Source: Ostrinia nubilalis
Lineage: Eukaryota; Arthropoda; Insecta; Lepidoptera; Crambidae
Direction: 5' to 3'
Assembly: GCF_963855985.1 (NCBI RefSeq)
Contig: NC_087104.1
Coordinates: forward strand, 7,316,001-7,380,000
DNA length: 64,000 nt
Part shown: positions 26,601-39,300 of the stretch, piece by piece
Numbering within the stretch: position 1 is the stretch's first letter
Layout of the letters: each line of letters begins with the position of its first letter
Notes under the pieces: model-generated
Databases searched by the model: none
What the model was told of the DNA's origin: nothing
The model's input: only the letters and a program-made list of their open reading frames with translations
Made by a program: the position numbers and the translations under genes

Positions 26601-29088
26601 ATCAAATAATAGTTCAAAATGTCAAATCGTCCGTCTGCGTCCGAACTAACCATTTATTATTTATTTGCTGTACATTTCTTTAATTTGTAACATGATGTAT
26701 CTGGCTTCACCTAATTGAGCTTTGGAAGGCTTCATCGGACCAATATCGAGCAATTGATGTCATTGGGCGCCTTTGATAATTTTAATTTAATAAAATCAGA
26801 ATGTTTTCTGCCTAAATTGCTGCATATTACGCTCTTTGATCGGATATTCTTTGAGTGCTTCATTTGATGATGGCCCGTTCAAAACGCCTTGATTGTCTGC
26901 ATTTGTACTGCGTCTAAGCCGAGAAATTTGGCAATTACTCAAATTGGATTCTATACTCAGAATTAGGTAATAAATTAATTGCTGATTTGGCCAAATGATG
27001 ATATAAGCCTACTGAAACGTATTTTTCAGAATTTTTTGATTAATGAGATTGCGTATTGCCTTGGCCTTTATGGCTTCTTGACTATAGCATACCAGTTACA
27101 AGCAAAATCCTTCGAGCATGTGCTGAAATTTAAGTTGTCACTCTTAAAATTAATATATTAGATATGTATTATTAATTAGATAGTGTAACAAATATACTAC
27201 TCAGAATCAATTACCTTTAGGTATAATCGCATCTCACTTAACATCAGGTGCGATTGCGGTCAAATACCTGCCTTGTTCTGCATTAAAAAAAATTAAAAAT
27301 ACCCTTACCTTTAAGTTTATTGCTCTTTATCTATGTAGTTGCCATAGTACAATCTCTACTTAGTTCCTAAATTGTATTTAAATTGCTTGTAGGAGTTATT
27401 TTATCTACTACCACCCAATTTATACATAAATCATAATACTTACTGGTAAGCCTTTATTAACTTTACAATCACAGTATTGATGCTATCGTGATTGTATTGA
27501 ATGTCGATAGAAACACAAGTTTAATTAAAATTCTATCACTAACTCAAGCCTAAGAAGAAATGCGTATAATAGAAAACGCTTTTCCCACTCACTAATTGTT
27601 ACAAGGAAATTATCGCAGAAAATCATAAGAGTTACACAATATTTATTAACCACGGAAGATAAAACCAAGTATTTCCTCCATTTTCTCATGACAAACAAAC
27701 AGGGTGTAAGGAAAAAAGTGGATTTAACACTATCTACCTCTCATCATTAGTAACTTAAGTAAATCTTGTAAAAAAATGAAAAGGAAGCTGACAACAGTGA
27801 TGAGAATTTCTGACATTACTTTTTCTCAGCGCTGGTCCACATAAATGTCCCGAAGCTGTGGTTTATGTTAAAAAATTAGTTTGGAACTAATTAGCATTAT
27901 TGTTCCCTGAAAATTTAAGTCAAAAGTTGAAATCATTCTCAATCTCTTCACGAATGGACGACCGCGACGGCACATCAAGTTGAAAAACGACGTGCTCTAT
28001 GTAATTGTAATAAATGCTATTTTTAAACAAAAATATTTTCTGATACATAACATTCTGCTACCGTTCGGTTCCGTTTCCGTGTAGATTGATTGATGTGTGT
28101 ACTAGTTTATAATGCTGCTATTATGGTCTTACACAAATTGGAGAGTATTTTTCCAGATGTACCAATATTCAGTTAAACTACAAAAAAGTTTTTTTTCCAC
28201 TTATTAACCTTTAATTCCAGATGTTTTTGGGAAAATCTGCCACAGGTATCCCGGTATTTTTATATTTTTTATCACTGTTCTAATAATGTTAGAATATTTT
28301 TAAAGTTATTTCTATTATACTTTTTTCTTATTAACATTTGTTTTAATTATTTTTATAATAATAATTTTCATAGAAATATAAATTATTAATAAGTACAAAG
28401 AATTTATTATTTTTAGAAATATTTGAAAGTTATATCATGCAGTAAACTCACCAGTCACATCACTGATGAATAATTTTCTGGTTGGTTATACTTAAAATAA
28501 CATTTTAACAGTAAAATACGTCTACACCGTAGTAGCTGTGGTAGTAGTAACATTATTCATTCATTCACAGTATTTCACAGTATATTGACTACACGTGTCA
28601 TTTGTAATCAATCACAATTTCTTATCAACATTCTAAGATTTTTGTTAGTCCTCTCTAAAGTTTTTTCAGGCATTTCATTAAATGGGAAATTCACAACCGA
28701 TTAAACATTTTCCGTGTTTTGCTAAGCTATTTAATATTAACATGACAACCAAGAAAAACTTATAGCAAATCGTTAATGGCTCGATAAGTATTGATTTTTA
28801 ATCAATTAATAAAATAATGACTAGAGAATTATTGAAAAGCTTTTAATAAAAGCATGTTGCATGAATAAAATAATAAAGTATTAAATTTAATTAAACAATA
28901 ATGGTGTCAATTATTTTTTAAACTTCTGACCCATTAAAAAAAACTTAAGATTTCCAGATCCAGAGGATTTTTGACGAATAAATTATTACCCAAAAAAAAG
29001 AAAAGAAGCCTAAAAAATCCTAACACCTAAGTATAAAAAAAAACAACAATAAATCCTTACCAAAAACGAGTAACTGCAGTGACACCAT
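20604..29088 (-). CDS. Carboxypeptidase B-like metallopeptidase (gene B)
   Basis: Seven exons in phase give 440 residues: 29,061-29,088, 24,731-24,785, 24,182-24,397, 22,274-22,355, 21,933-22,083, 21,359-21,522 and 20,604-21,230. All introns are GT-AG; intron 1 is about 4.3 kb. The protein starts with a hydrophobic signal peptide, followed by a propeptide ending near VPRRR (a likely tryptic activation site), then the M14 domain from about residue 120. Catalytic residues are intact: HAREW (zinc ligands H180, E183), NRN (N253, R254), HSYGQ (H307, third ligand), Y359 and E382. The pocket reads YPAAGGSDD with D366 at the bovine-255 position, as in carboxypeptidase B, so it should remove C-terminal Lys/Arg. 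In insects such secreted zymogens are usually midgut digestive enzymes; that role is inference. An AATAAA signal lies at about 20,546-20,551. The stop is TGA. Confidence 0.92.
23188..23328 (+). mobile_element. MITE family 1, copy 1
   Basis: About 140 bp with inverted ends (ACGCCTGTATTCACAAAC and GTTTGTGAATAAGGGCGT). The interior, GCTTGCTTAAGTGAAGCAGC followed by GTGATTGGTTCGTGTGTCAC, is shared with the three other copies in this window. It is noncoding and lies in intron 3 of gene B. Confidence 0.85.
23714..23890. mobile_element. Small inverted-repeat MITE
   Basis: The ends CAGGGTGTCCCA and GTGGGACATCCTG are imperfect complements, and similarity continues inwards over about 65 bp (GGTAGAGTATCACTAGGG against its partner). 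Noncoding; in intron 3 of gene B. Confidence 0.6.
24786..29060. other. Large first intron of gene B
   Basis: The region separates the signal-peptide exon from the second coding exon. It is AT-rich and, apart from the SINE fragment at 24,961-25,040, shows no coding frame that I can support. Small inverted repeats such as AAAAGCATGTGCTTTT near 26,563 are present. Confidence 0.7.
24961..25040 (-). repeat. tRNA-derived SINE fragment
   Basis: The minus strand contains GGTTGTGGGTTCGATTCCCA, a tRNA B-box/T-arm, preceded by a 5' half too degenerate to fold as a tRNA. It lies in intron 1 of gene B and is best read as a piece of a tRNA-derived SINE, not a working tRNA gene. Confidence 0.5.
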
Positions 29089-29200
29089 TTTTAAATCACG
29101 AAACTTAACACGTTCACAAGATGCGCGCGCGCAGTGGTGCGCGCTCGGTAGTCGTTCGCGCACTGAGCGACCACCAGCCGCGGGAGAGTAACGGTGGACC
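29089..29200 (-). promoter_or_regulatory. Promoter/5' UTR region of gene B
   Basis: A CpG-rich patch directly upstream of the gene B start codon contains, on the minus strand, TCAGT at 29,166-29,162. This matches the arthropod initiator and would start transcription about 74 nt before the ATG. No clear TATA box is seen in the expected place. The call rests on position and the initiator match only. Confidence 0.4.
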
Positions 29201-29541
29201 TAAATCCGTGATATTGTGCCTAAAAGGACTACGCATCTCGAACTCGTCTTAGGCCCGATCCGACCAGACTTTTATCCGAGAATAACTCCTGGTATAACTG
29301 GCACATTGACAGTTTCAGTATGGGAAATATATAGTCGAAATGACAAGTTTATTCTGAGATTAATATTTACTCTTGTTTGGTCGAATACACCCTTAGGCGG
29401 TGAGAAATTAAGATCTTATGTTAATGGTATAAGGACAATATTTAAAATTAAGTGCACATGTCCGAAAATATTTTTAACACTAACTGACGCACCACTCTTT
29501 CGGGAGAAAATGTGGGCTGAGATGAAACAACGCAAGAATTT

Positions 29542-29664
29542 TAGGCTGAGTTGCACCACCTAACTTTGACCGTAACTTTAACGATAACCGGTGTTTTTTG
29601 TATAGAGTTTGATAGATTTTTGACGTTTGCCAAAGTTAAAGTAAGATGGTGCATCCCAGCCTTA
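29542..29664 (+). mobile_element. MITE family 2, copy 1
   Basis: About 120 bp with inverted ends, TAGGCTGAGTTGCACCACCT and GATGGTGCATCCCAGCC, continuing into AACTTTGACC and AAAGTTAAAG. A second copy in inverted orientation is at 36,931-37,050. Confidence 0.8.
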
Positions 29665-30163
29665 GAATATTTTTAATTATTTCCAATAATAATTTATCGC
29701 TGTTGAGTTATGGGTAAAGCAGAAAATAAGGACGGTTGATCAAAAAGGACTAGTGCATCTGACAACCAGGTAGTCTTAATTGGCAGTAAGATGAAATATC
29801 TACTCATATAAAAGTTTTACGAAAAAAATTAGAACAGTTTTTCCAACTTCATTCTCTAAAGTGAGCGATGTTTATTATTATTCTGTGGCGATATTTTAAA
29901 GCAAACATCTGTTGGTATAGGTACACACCTAAATTAATTTAGAAGAAGATTTTGTATTAAATTAACATCCCATTGTCCAACATTAGAAGCAGAATTCATT
30001 TCTGTGTTGAATTTCTAAGTTGCATATTCTAGAATAGAAACTCTAGTTTTAAACTGATTGTATCATATCCAGCACTGCTTTAGGCAATTCAAAAGCCCTA
30101 TTTCCACCTCAATTTGTATGCGTCTCGAGCTTTCTCTCATTTAGGGCAGATACAATCTTATTC

Positions 30164-30307
30164 ACGCCCGTATTCACAAACGATGCTTGCTTAAGTGAAG
30201 CAGCAAATCGAACGCACAGCGTTCAATACTCTGTGATTGGTTCGTGTGTGACCCTGTGCGTCCACGCGCACTGTGAGACCTCATATAACGTTTGTGAATA
30301 CGGGCGT
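30164..30307 (+). mobile_element. MITE family 1, copy 2
   Basis: Ends ACGCCCGTATTCACAAACG and CGTTTGTGAATACGGGCGT are complementary; the interior matches the other copies (GCTTGCTTAAGTGAAGCAGC, TGATTGGTTCGTGTGTGACC). Intergenic. Confidence 0.85.
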
Positions 30308-31625
30308 CGGACTTGTTTCTGCGTAAGACCTAGCAAAATTAAATTCTGATAGCTTTTTTTATTCGTTTTAAAATTCATAACAGTCGACTTGGTTGGTCGG
30401 CGGAGCGTATAATGCGTCCCGTTAATGCAATGATCGGATATTACGAGTACTACTGATCGCTTAATCATTATGGAACACCAGTAATTACAGAAGATTGGAT
30501 ATCCTCTTTCTCTCCTTACTTATAAGAAAGACAAGGTTTTAGTGATTACTTCTGATACTTTAAATTACTATGGTGGAAAGTATTGTTGGCTATGTAGTCC
30601 CTAGAATGTATAAAAGATACAATCGATTCATTACGAACTTCGGGCAATACGAACGTGCTTCTTATTTAATATCAAAACTTTATCGTACACCACAGAAGAG
30701 AAGAAAAGTAGAGAGAGTAGTAATAGTTAGTAAATAGAGGCATTTTGTTGCTTAAATTAGTACATAATTAAACACCACACATTAACCTGACATGGTATGG
30801 TGTCTTTTTGTTTGTATCTAGGATATTACATGCAATAAACGATGTGAATTTAAAATGAATTGCACTTTTAAAAGATTGTATTTATCCAACAAAGAATGGT
30901 CACGAGAGTCACTGCAATGGCCTTTTATACCATAGCTTTGAGCATGACAATTGATAAAAAATAATACATGTCTCTCACAATACACACAATCGAAAGTGGC
31001 TGACAAATGCAGCGTATCCATATGTAGTTCATCCCATTGATATACTCGTAAGTACCGTACAGGTATCAAAGGTGATCTGAGTACAATCAAAAACGGTTCA
31101 GGTTAACGAACTTGGTGACATTGATGGAGAAGGGGATCAATTTGTGAATCAATAGATATTGTTAGCTCTGTTATTATCATTCATCTCGATTGGAATAGTA
31201 TCTCAGCTTATCTAAAGTAATCACACTTAACTATAACTTAACTATTAAGACAGTACGGTTCCATAATAATATGGTGCTTTGCGCCTGTAAATAAGACATT
31301 TAATTTGAGATCAAGATGGCTTCGCTATGTACTCAATTATCGTAGGCACTTACTATGCCTATTAGCTATAGATTTAAGCAACACTTTCAAACCGAAATCT
31401 ATGTACCTACCTACGTAGATAGTGTTAAATTGTTTAGTAAAGGCTCTGACACGAGCACATCAAATTGATCATGTCTTCTCTAATTACACGCGAAATTAAA
31501 GCTTCTTTTCAATATAATTGCTTGAAATCGTTGAGGAGGTATCTAATTTCTTATTTCTCGAAATCACGTTCCAATTGAGCCATCTTAGACGCCCACAGTG
31601 GGCCACAGTGATTCATAGAAGTCTG

Positions 31626-31866
31626 ATCGGCTTTACATACTTAAGACCCACGATTGAAGAAGCCCTAGCTCAAAGAGCAACATGAAATAATTTTTACCAA
31701 TGTAAAAATTTCCACAAATGCCCACTCGTATTCCTTGATTGGTAAATCGGCTTTACATACTTAAAACCCATGATTGAAGAAACCTTAGCTCAAAGAGCAA
31801 CATGAAATTAATTTCACCTGAGTAAAAATTTCCACAAATGCCCACTCGTGTTTCTTGATTGGTAGA
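31626..31866. repeat. Tandem duplication, 120-bp period
   Basis: Two head-to-tail units start with ATCGGCTTTACATACTTAA at 31,626 and 31,746, and both end in CTTGATTGGTA. They differ at a modest number of positions. The function of the unit is unknown. Confidence 0.85.
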
Positions 31867-32240
31867 TTTAAATCTCTGCTCTTTGAAATAAATCACGTAG
31901 GATACTTAATATTCTTCTTAGATGTTGTGACCAATTACTTTTAGGATGGCTTCATTTTCCAATTATATTTAAAACCAATAAATATGAAGCAGTGGAAACT
32001 TATCGAGTGGTTCTCTCATAAGCCACAGATGCGCTGGCGCCACCCACGCGCCATAACGGACTGTTTGCCATTGTCATTATGGTAACGAACGGCTAAGCTG
32101 CCGGCTAATCTAGATTCCTTTACGGGACATTTTGGGGTCAGAACATCCATAATTTTATTTCGTCATACGAACAATATTCGATGCTGGAGTCACTTTCACA
32201 CTAAACTTACGGAAACTTAAACTTTTGTTCACCCTGACTT

Positions 32241-32390
32241 ACGCCCGTATTCACAAACATTACTTGAGGTCTCACAGTGCGCGTGGTCGCACATGGTGTC
32301 ACACGAACCAATCACTTAGCTGTATTCAACGCTGTGCGTTCGATTTGCTGCTTCACTTAATAAGCAAGCATCGTTTGTGAGCACGGGCGT
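32241..32390 (-). mobile_element. MITE family 1, copy 3 (inverted)
   Basis: Same family as 23,188, 30,164 and 46,916, but inverted: ACGCCCGTATTCACAAAC leads into the GTGAGACC side and the unit ends TCGTTTGTGAGCACGGGCGT. Confidence 0.85.
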
Positions 32391-33170
32391 TATATTATTC
32401 TCTGAATCAATAAAGATTAAAAAAGATTAAAAGATCATTTATTCAAGAAAGTAAATATCAATATTGAATGTGCAGCAAATATGAAAGGGTCTGTTCCGAA
32501 TACTTCAGAGAAATCAGGATAACCCAAAATGCGTCTGGAAATTTAAAACAAACCACAAAAACGTTCACTTTCTTCGCTCCTAATAACTTCCTTTGTATGC
32601 GCGGTCGTTACTGGAGGCACGGGGCTGACACACTTAGGAGCCACTCTTGCGCAGCTGCGATATCGAATTTATTTGCATACATTGCCGCTTATGAATAGGC
32701 TACTGCTCTGTGGACTTTGATCAATGAGTAATCGACTGCGAGCTAAGGAAAATAAACGCATGTAGCGTCAAGGAATATCATACGGTAGCTTGTGACGCAT
32801 ATGTCATAAATAAACCTGGTGAAAGTGACCATAATATTTGTTTGTTATTTTGATCTTTCATTGGAATGTATTGCGTATTTGCGTCTAATATTGGTTATGA
32901 AGACCCATTTTTTGAACAAAAACAAATATTACTAAAACTTAAAATATTTCAAGTGACATGCAATGCATGTGACGCAGTGAAGAAAAAATTGAAGGAATTT
33001 ATAATAATTATGCTGGTAAATACCTTCAACCGATTCATGCATTGGTTCATTCGCATAAGTTTCAAAAAGAAAAAGTGTTCACTGTTCACATACAATTATT
33101 TTATATTTTGAAGTAACAATAACTTTGTATGATTTGCGTTTACAGTACCTCTAGCATGAACAACTTTCTT

Positions 33171-33362
33171 CTTCGAATCGTTTGCGTACTCGATAAAATT
33201 CGATAATCAATCTTCGAATTAAACAATAACGTGACAATTTTGATTCTCAAAATACATCTCATATTAAGTTCACTTTACGACACGTTCACAAGGGCGCTGT
33301 TATAGTTTTCTTACTAAATCTTTTGATGGCGATTCGAGTACGCAAACGATTTGAACTCGAAA
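33171..33362. repeat. Inverted-repeat element
   Basis: CTTCGAATCGTTTGCGTACTCG at the left is mirrored by GATTCGAGTACGCAAACGAT near the right end. It is a noncoding MITE-like unit just left of the hAT-type element. Confidence 0.55.
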
Positions 33363-34396
33363 GATTTTCGTGCTATCCGAACAGTTCATTTCAAATCTTT
33401 GATATTTTTGACAAAAAATCTTTCTGAACTTGATTTTGACGAAGTAAAAAAATAATCAAAGTTAAACTCGAGGGTTAGTAGTCTGTTTCGCACATTCGTG
33501 CGAACGAATTTCGTGCGAATCGACTACTAACCCAAAGTCGAGAGATACTCTTAGGCATAGCTGGGCATTAACTCGTTAATCCGTTAATCGTTAATTAACG
33601 AAGTTAACATTTCTATTAACGGATTAACTTTTAAGTTAACTTTAAAAAATGTTAACGGATTCGTTAACTGCCGTTAAATTATCCTAAGTCCGTTAATCGT
33701 TAATCCAGTACCTACTATTTACCAAAAAGATACAGCAGGCACGCTGAAAAACGATAGAAAAACGCGTTCTGACAAGTACGTTCGGGCTTCCACCCGATCA
33801 CTAACGACACAAATGTTAGTATGTGTGTGTGGCACACTCTTACAAGTTACAACTGAATTTAGACCAGTTTTCCTCAACCGATTGAGCTGAAATTTGGTAT
33901 ACTTATGTAAGTACGATGACAATGCAATGTTGACCATTGAGCTGGTCTGATGATGGAGTCATAAGGTGGCCAAAGGAACTCCTAAATGAAACGGCGGCAT
34001 CGCATCGAATTTGGGTTCGTTGGATTTGTCTTTTCGAGCACTTTAGAACTACACTTGCGAGCAAAACTATGGAATCACTTACATGAAGTTGTTTCCACGC
34101 GATCTTGTGTACTAACGAATTCGTTAGTAACAAAAAAAGTGGCACCATTTTAAAGATTAAACTTTTAACTTTAAATTGATACCAAATTTATTTAAATCAC
34201 ATCAGTATTTAAAAAGATATCCCGGTTAATGTGAAAAAGTAAGGAAAAAGTCATGTATCAACTCTTTGATACGTCGCGAGTTGCGGCCTATTTACCCCCT
34301 ATAAAAGCACGTGTTTTCGGATTTTGCTTTTACACGCGGATCCTTACACATTTCCGCTTCTTTTGACACTTTACCTGGGATTCTACACCTTCAGAA

Positions 34397-34543
34397 GCAG
34401 CACAAATCGTTGCACTATTGCAAGAAGAGCTCAGCCAGCAGGCTGTCGCACGTCAGCTCCACATAAGCCAGTCCTGGGTTTCGAAAGTTTTAAGACGCTT
34501 TCGGGAGACTGGTGGCTTTATCCCAAGACCAAGTTCTCGATCT
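34397..34543 (+). pseudogene. Tc1-like transposase N-terminal fragment
   Basis: A 49-codon stretch reads as a helix-turn-helix DNA-binding domain: ALLQEELSQQAVARQLHISQ followed by SWVSKVLRRFRETGGF. This is the paired-like HTH layout at the start of Tc1/mariner transposases. No DDE catalytic domain follows; the sequence runs straight into an inverted repeat, so it is a dead fragment. Confidence 0.65.
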
Positions 34544-34904
34544 TTCAAATGGTGCCACTTTTTTTGTTACTAACAAATTCGTTAGTTCACAAGATCGCGT
34601 GGAAACAACTTCATGTAAGTGATTCCATACTTTTGCTCGCAAGTGTAGATGATGTCCAGGGTCCTGATGATGGAGTCAGGAGGTGGCCATAGGAATTCCT
34701 AATCGAAACGGTGGAAACTTATCGAGTTTGGGTTTGCTGGATTTGTCTTTTCGAGCACTTTGGTGCTAAATTGTATTGTAATTGAACCAAGGCTCTGAGA
34801 TTGAGATACCTACTACTAAAAAGTGTAAAATAAACTTATAATAATTAAAAAACTTTTTTAAAACAAGCTTTTATTCTGAAATGCAGTTGTACTAAAACTA
34901 AAAA

Positions 34905-35497
34905 AAAATGGCCAAGTGCGTGTCGTTCCACGCGCAGTGTAGGGTTATTTCAGGAGCAAGCAATTACTTCACCTAAAGTCACTTTTAATATTTTCTTCTT
35001 AGGAATTTTTATTAGGTATGAAATTTTATAACACATGAGTAAAACGACTAATTACTCTTCAACTAATTGATCTATCTTAACCGCTATAGTTTTCCTTGAA
35101 AGTTCATAAAGAGCCCTATTATCATGTTTTTTTTTTCTGATTTTTCAAACCAACTGTTTAGTTTTTAGTTTTAACTCGAACAATAATTTTGACTTTAAAC
35201 TTTAACATTTTCGAACTTAAATCAAAAAATGGTTTTAGAAACCCCTAAGCCATTTTAAAAGACCTATCCAACGATACCCCACACGATGAGGTAGAAGATG
35301 AAAAAAAAAATCATCCCCACTACATGTAGGGGAGCTACCCTAAAAAATTTTTTTTTCCTTATTTTATCGTTTTGTCGGCGTGATTAATATACATATCTCC
35401 ACAAAATTGCAGCTCTCTAGTGCCAATGGTTTCCAAGCAAAACAGACATATCGAAACTATAAGGGTTCCTTGTCAGGACTACGGAACCCTAAAAATA
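34905..35497. repeat. Interspersed repeat fragment
   Basis: Begins ATGGCCAAGTGCGTGTCG and ends CTACGGAACCCTAAAAA, motifs I recognise from abundant lepidopteran repeats. It is noncoding and nested in the hAT-type element. Confidence 0.45.
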
Positions 35498-35619
35498 ATT
35501 GTACTTATGCAAGGTTCAAATAATTTCGAAAGCTTGTAGCGCAAACATAAAAGAGGAATAAATTACATGCGCGATACAAGCTTTCGAAATTATTTGAACC
35601 TTGCATACAATTATTTTTT
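35491..35619. repeat. Hairpin with ~50-bp arms
   Basis: The left arm GCAAGGTTCAAATAATTTCG is complemented by CGAAATTATTTGAACCTTGC on the right. Apart from a 2-4 nt bulge the arms pair for about 50 bp around a ~26-nt loop. Confidence 0.75.
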
Positions 35620-36338
35620 TCGTTTTATTATCATGTGTTAACGGATTAACGATTAACGTTAACTTGCGTTAAATCTTGCGAAATGTAACGTTTTAACGTT
35701 TAACGAAGTTAATTTTTTTATTAACGGTTTAACGATTAACGAAGTTAACTATTTGATTAACGGTGCCCAGCTATGCTCTTAGGAATGATTTCATCAGAAC
35801 TGTTGCAATTTACCTACATTGTTACAGAATGAACATAAATAAACAATGTCTAAAATTACACGTCTTTCAATTCCATCCAATTCGAGGCTTGATGGCATCA
35901 TCGAGCAACCGTTAAATTAAGAAGCACTTGAAGTTATATTGCTGCCTCCTGCGGAGCACCAATAGCGTTTGATTGGTTTCACAATCAATTACTCATCTTC
36001 ATAGAAGAAAATTACCCTTAGTATGTCAATTTGTATAGACTTTGGATTTTTATCATAGCATATTTTCTCATTGGATTATTTTGAAAGTTTCATCTTTCAC
36101 TTACATGATCATATTCTATCACGACGACGACATCATGATCCACAGATGCTATGCATGCACTCTTGTATTGATACACATTTGTATCATAAATGATTTTCAC
36201 AGATTTTTAAAATAGTACATTTTATCAAACCAGAAGTAATGCAAATCAAAGTAAAAGTATTGTTGTTATATTGTTTCTTTCTTTGGAATACTTTTAATCA
36301 AACCGACTTAAGAAAACATTAGTAAATTTAAGTTAAAG

Positions 36339-39300
36339 TTAAGTATCGCTGTTCTTGGTATTCCGCCAGATATTGTTGAAGATGACGTCAATGACCCTCC
36401 TCCAGATTTCGTTTAGTGCATTCCAGCTGTAGTTTTCCTTCGAGCCCATATCCTGAAAAGGCTGCATTACCAGCTCCATGGCGTATGGAATTCCGTATAT
36501 CTGAAAATAATATCAATTCATAATTTTAACAATGTATACAATCAGCGTCAAATAGTTCGTAACACTACTTATTAATATTCTGTGGTAACACACAAAGTAC
36601 CCAAAAACTTCCCAACACGCTGACTGTAAGTATCTAAGGCCCTGGCTCCGAAGAAAATTAAAAAGACGTGGAGCCATATTCGTAGACACCTTTTTAAAGT
36701 AATAATATTCTTGTAACTTATGCAAGCAATATTCTTGCTAAGTCCTATAGCTGAGCTAAATATCTATTTTATCTTAAGTCAGGAGTGGGATTTTGGGAGT
36801 TCGACAGGGTTCGAACTAGCGATGCCTGCTAAAAACGACATCGCTCCCATTATCAAATACATGTGTACTTAGGATATACATAACGTGCTTTACTTATCTT
36901 ATGTAGTCATTGTTAAACTGACATTATCTATGGCTGGGTTGCACCATCTTACTTTAACTTTGACAACGTCAAAAATCTGTGAAACTCTATTCAAAATACA
37001 CCGGTTATCTTTATAGTTACGGTCAAAGTTAGGTGGTGCAGCTCAGCCTATGTTCTTTGTTTAAATAACTCACTGTAGATGCGTAGTCCACGCTAGAACC
37101 GGAGATTTTCCCATACCAATTGTGGAGGGTGTCCACTGTGACAGATATGACCTGGAAACTGGCGTTCTTCATCGCTTCGTCGATCTCCCCCCTTAAGTCT
37201 ATGTATTTGTCGTCGTCTGATTGGACGTCAGTGTAGCCTTTTGGGTAGAGAATTGCGTCACCCTGTACCAAAAAAAAATATTAAGTCAAGAAGAAGAAGA
37301 ATCATAAATTCCTCCTCAACCTTTCTGGCCAGCATGTGCATTTCCAAATCCTCAATTTGCCTCTGGTGAGGGCCGCAAAATTAAGAGGGACATGCTCTTG
37401 CAGTGGAAACTAACTGACCTGATGAAATACTAATCACTTGATTATAAAATATTCTGATAATTTAAAGTTGTTAAAAGTTTTAAGCAGAACTGACGGCCGA
37501 TGGGGCAGCAAGGTTCTGGAGTAGAGGCCGCGTACCGGAAAAAGCAGAGTGGGATGTCCACCTACAAGGTGGACCGACGACATCATAAAGGTAGCAGGAA
37601 GGCGCTGGACGACATGGAAAGCATTAGGGGAGGCCTATGTTCAGCAGTGGACGTCCTATGGCTGAGATGATGATGATTATGATGATGAAATATCTGTTCT
37701 TACGCCTTTTTTATTCCATCACCTTAAAACTTTGATAGTCATAAGATCCAGAATGCACATGCATATAGCCATTGATCTTATGGCTGTAGTGGTGTAGCAC
37801 GTCCCGGATTGCCCTCGTTTCTGCCTCGGAGAACGGGGATAGTCCTGGGAAATGCTGGCTGCAGGAACTGACGGATGCAGTGGAGTTCCAGGAGACGTCG
37901 AAGTTGCGGTCCAGGGCTACTCCGGGACAAGCTCCTTGTGGTGACATGTTCTTGTTCCACAGGTTTTTCTGAATTGGGAATTTTAAACGTTTTAGGTTCT
38001 GGTTATTTATTAATTTAGAAAGATTATTGGAAATTAAAAAAAAAAGCTAGTGCGGCATAATTTTGGATTCTAATGGTGAAATATATTTTCAAATCGATCC
38101 ATTAGTTTAGGAGCTTTTCTCTTTATAATATTAGAGATATTTATGTAATGCAATATGAATGATAACAAAATGAATTTGTAACATATTTATATTACTTGAA
38201 TCGTCACGCACCCTTCCCCCCTTTTCCCTCAAGACGAAGCCGTCAGGATTGGCCATAGGAATCAAAAATATGTCAAACTTGTCCAAATGGGCAAAATAAA
38301 AGGAGAGCAAAACTTTCAAATCGGCAATCGAGTATAAACATGGAATGTTCGAGATTCCCATAACACTTAGGCCGTGCACAATAAAGATGATTTTCTTCTC
38401 TGGAACTTCGTCCACGTATTTGCTCTCGTCGGCTCGGAAATATTTTCCGAGTTCACTTTTCCGTTCTGTCACTTTCAGCATGACGATGTCGTTGTATTCT
38501 ACAGTGCGACCGATTACTTCGACTGTTATATTTGCTTCCTGAAAGTTACTGGCGAAGTCAGTCAATTGTTGCTTTATCTGGAATTTAATGTACCCCAAAT
38601 TTATTATGTTTTTATCCGCGCTAACAAGCAGTAAAATTATTTGTATTTTAACTTTAGACTTACACTATAGGGACTTAAGACAGTGTCTTTATCGTTTTCT
38701 TCCAGCTTCTGATATTTGGAGGTACTATCTCTGTGAATAATACAAGACTCTCTTACTGCAGCACAAAAAACCTAATATTATCTTTGTTTCTTAAATTACA
38801 TTAACTTACTCTTCTGGTTGTTGCAGCAAATGCAACTCCGAGATTCTTGTTGAGCTAAAATAATGAAACAACTTTTTGTTACTCTGTTCCTAAAAAAGAC
38901 TAAAACATGGACGTAATATCACTTGTGTAATAAAATAAAGATTTTGGTGTATCTTTATTGTACAGTCAGCGTCAAATAGTTAGTGATACCCAAAGTAGCC
39001 AAAAAGTTCGCAAACACGTTTTTGTTACAATTGGAATAGGGTTGTGTTATCAACTTTTTGGCCACTTTGGGTGTCACCAACTGTCTACTTACGGACATTG
39101 CCCGCGGGTGGCGTCACCGGAGGGAGCGGCGAGCGTTCGGCGAACGAACGAGCAATGTTCGGTTCGCGAGCGAACATAGAAGAAGACGATCCTGACGCAC
39201 TCTCTTCAACGACTTTGCACTAAACGGTCTCGATAATCTTGTAAATTTATACCGAATAGACAATTAATTTTATACAGTCCACTCTTTTCATTTATTAACT

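Larger units (their letters stand above)
33555..35775. mobile_element. Composite hAT-type element with exact 8-bp target duplication
   Basis: The element has CATAGCTGGGC at the left and GCCCAGCTATG at the right, flanked by the direct repeat CTCTTAGG at 33,547-33,554 and 35,776-35,783. An 8-bp duplication is typical of hAT transposons. Both subterminal regions are dense in GTTAACG-like motifs. No hAT transposase is seen. The interior instead holds other repeats: inverted arms at about 33,900-34,150 and 34,540-34,760, a Tc1-like fragment (34,397-34,543), a repeat ending in GGTTCCGTAGT-type sequence (34,905-35,497) and a hairpin (35,491-35,619). It is a non-autonomous element later colonised by others. 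Confidence 0.85.
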
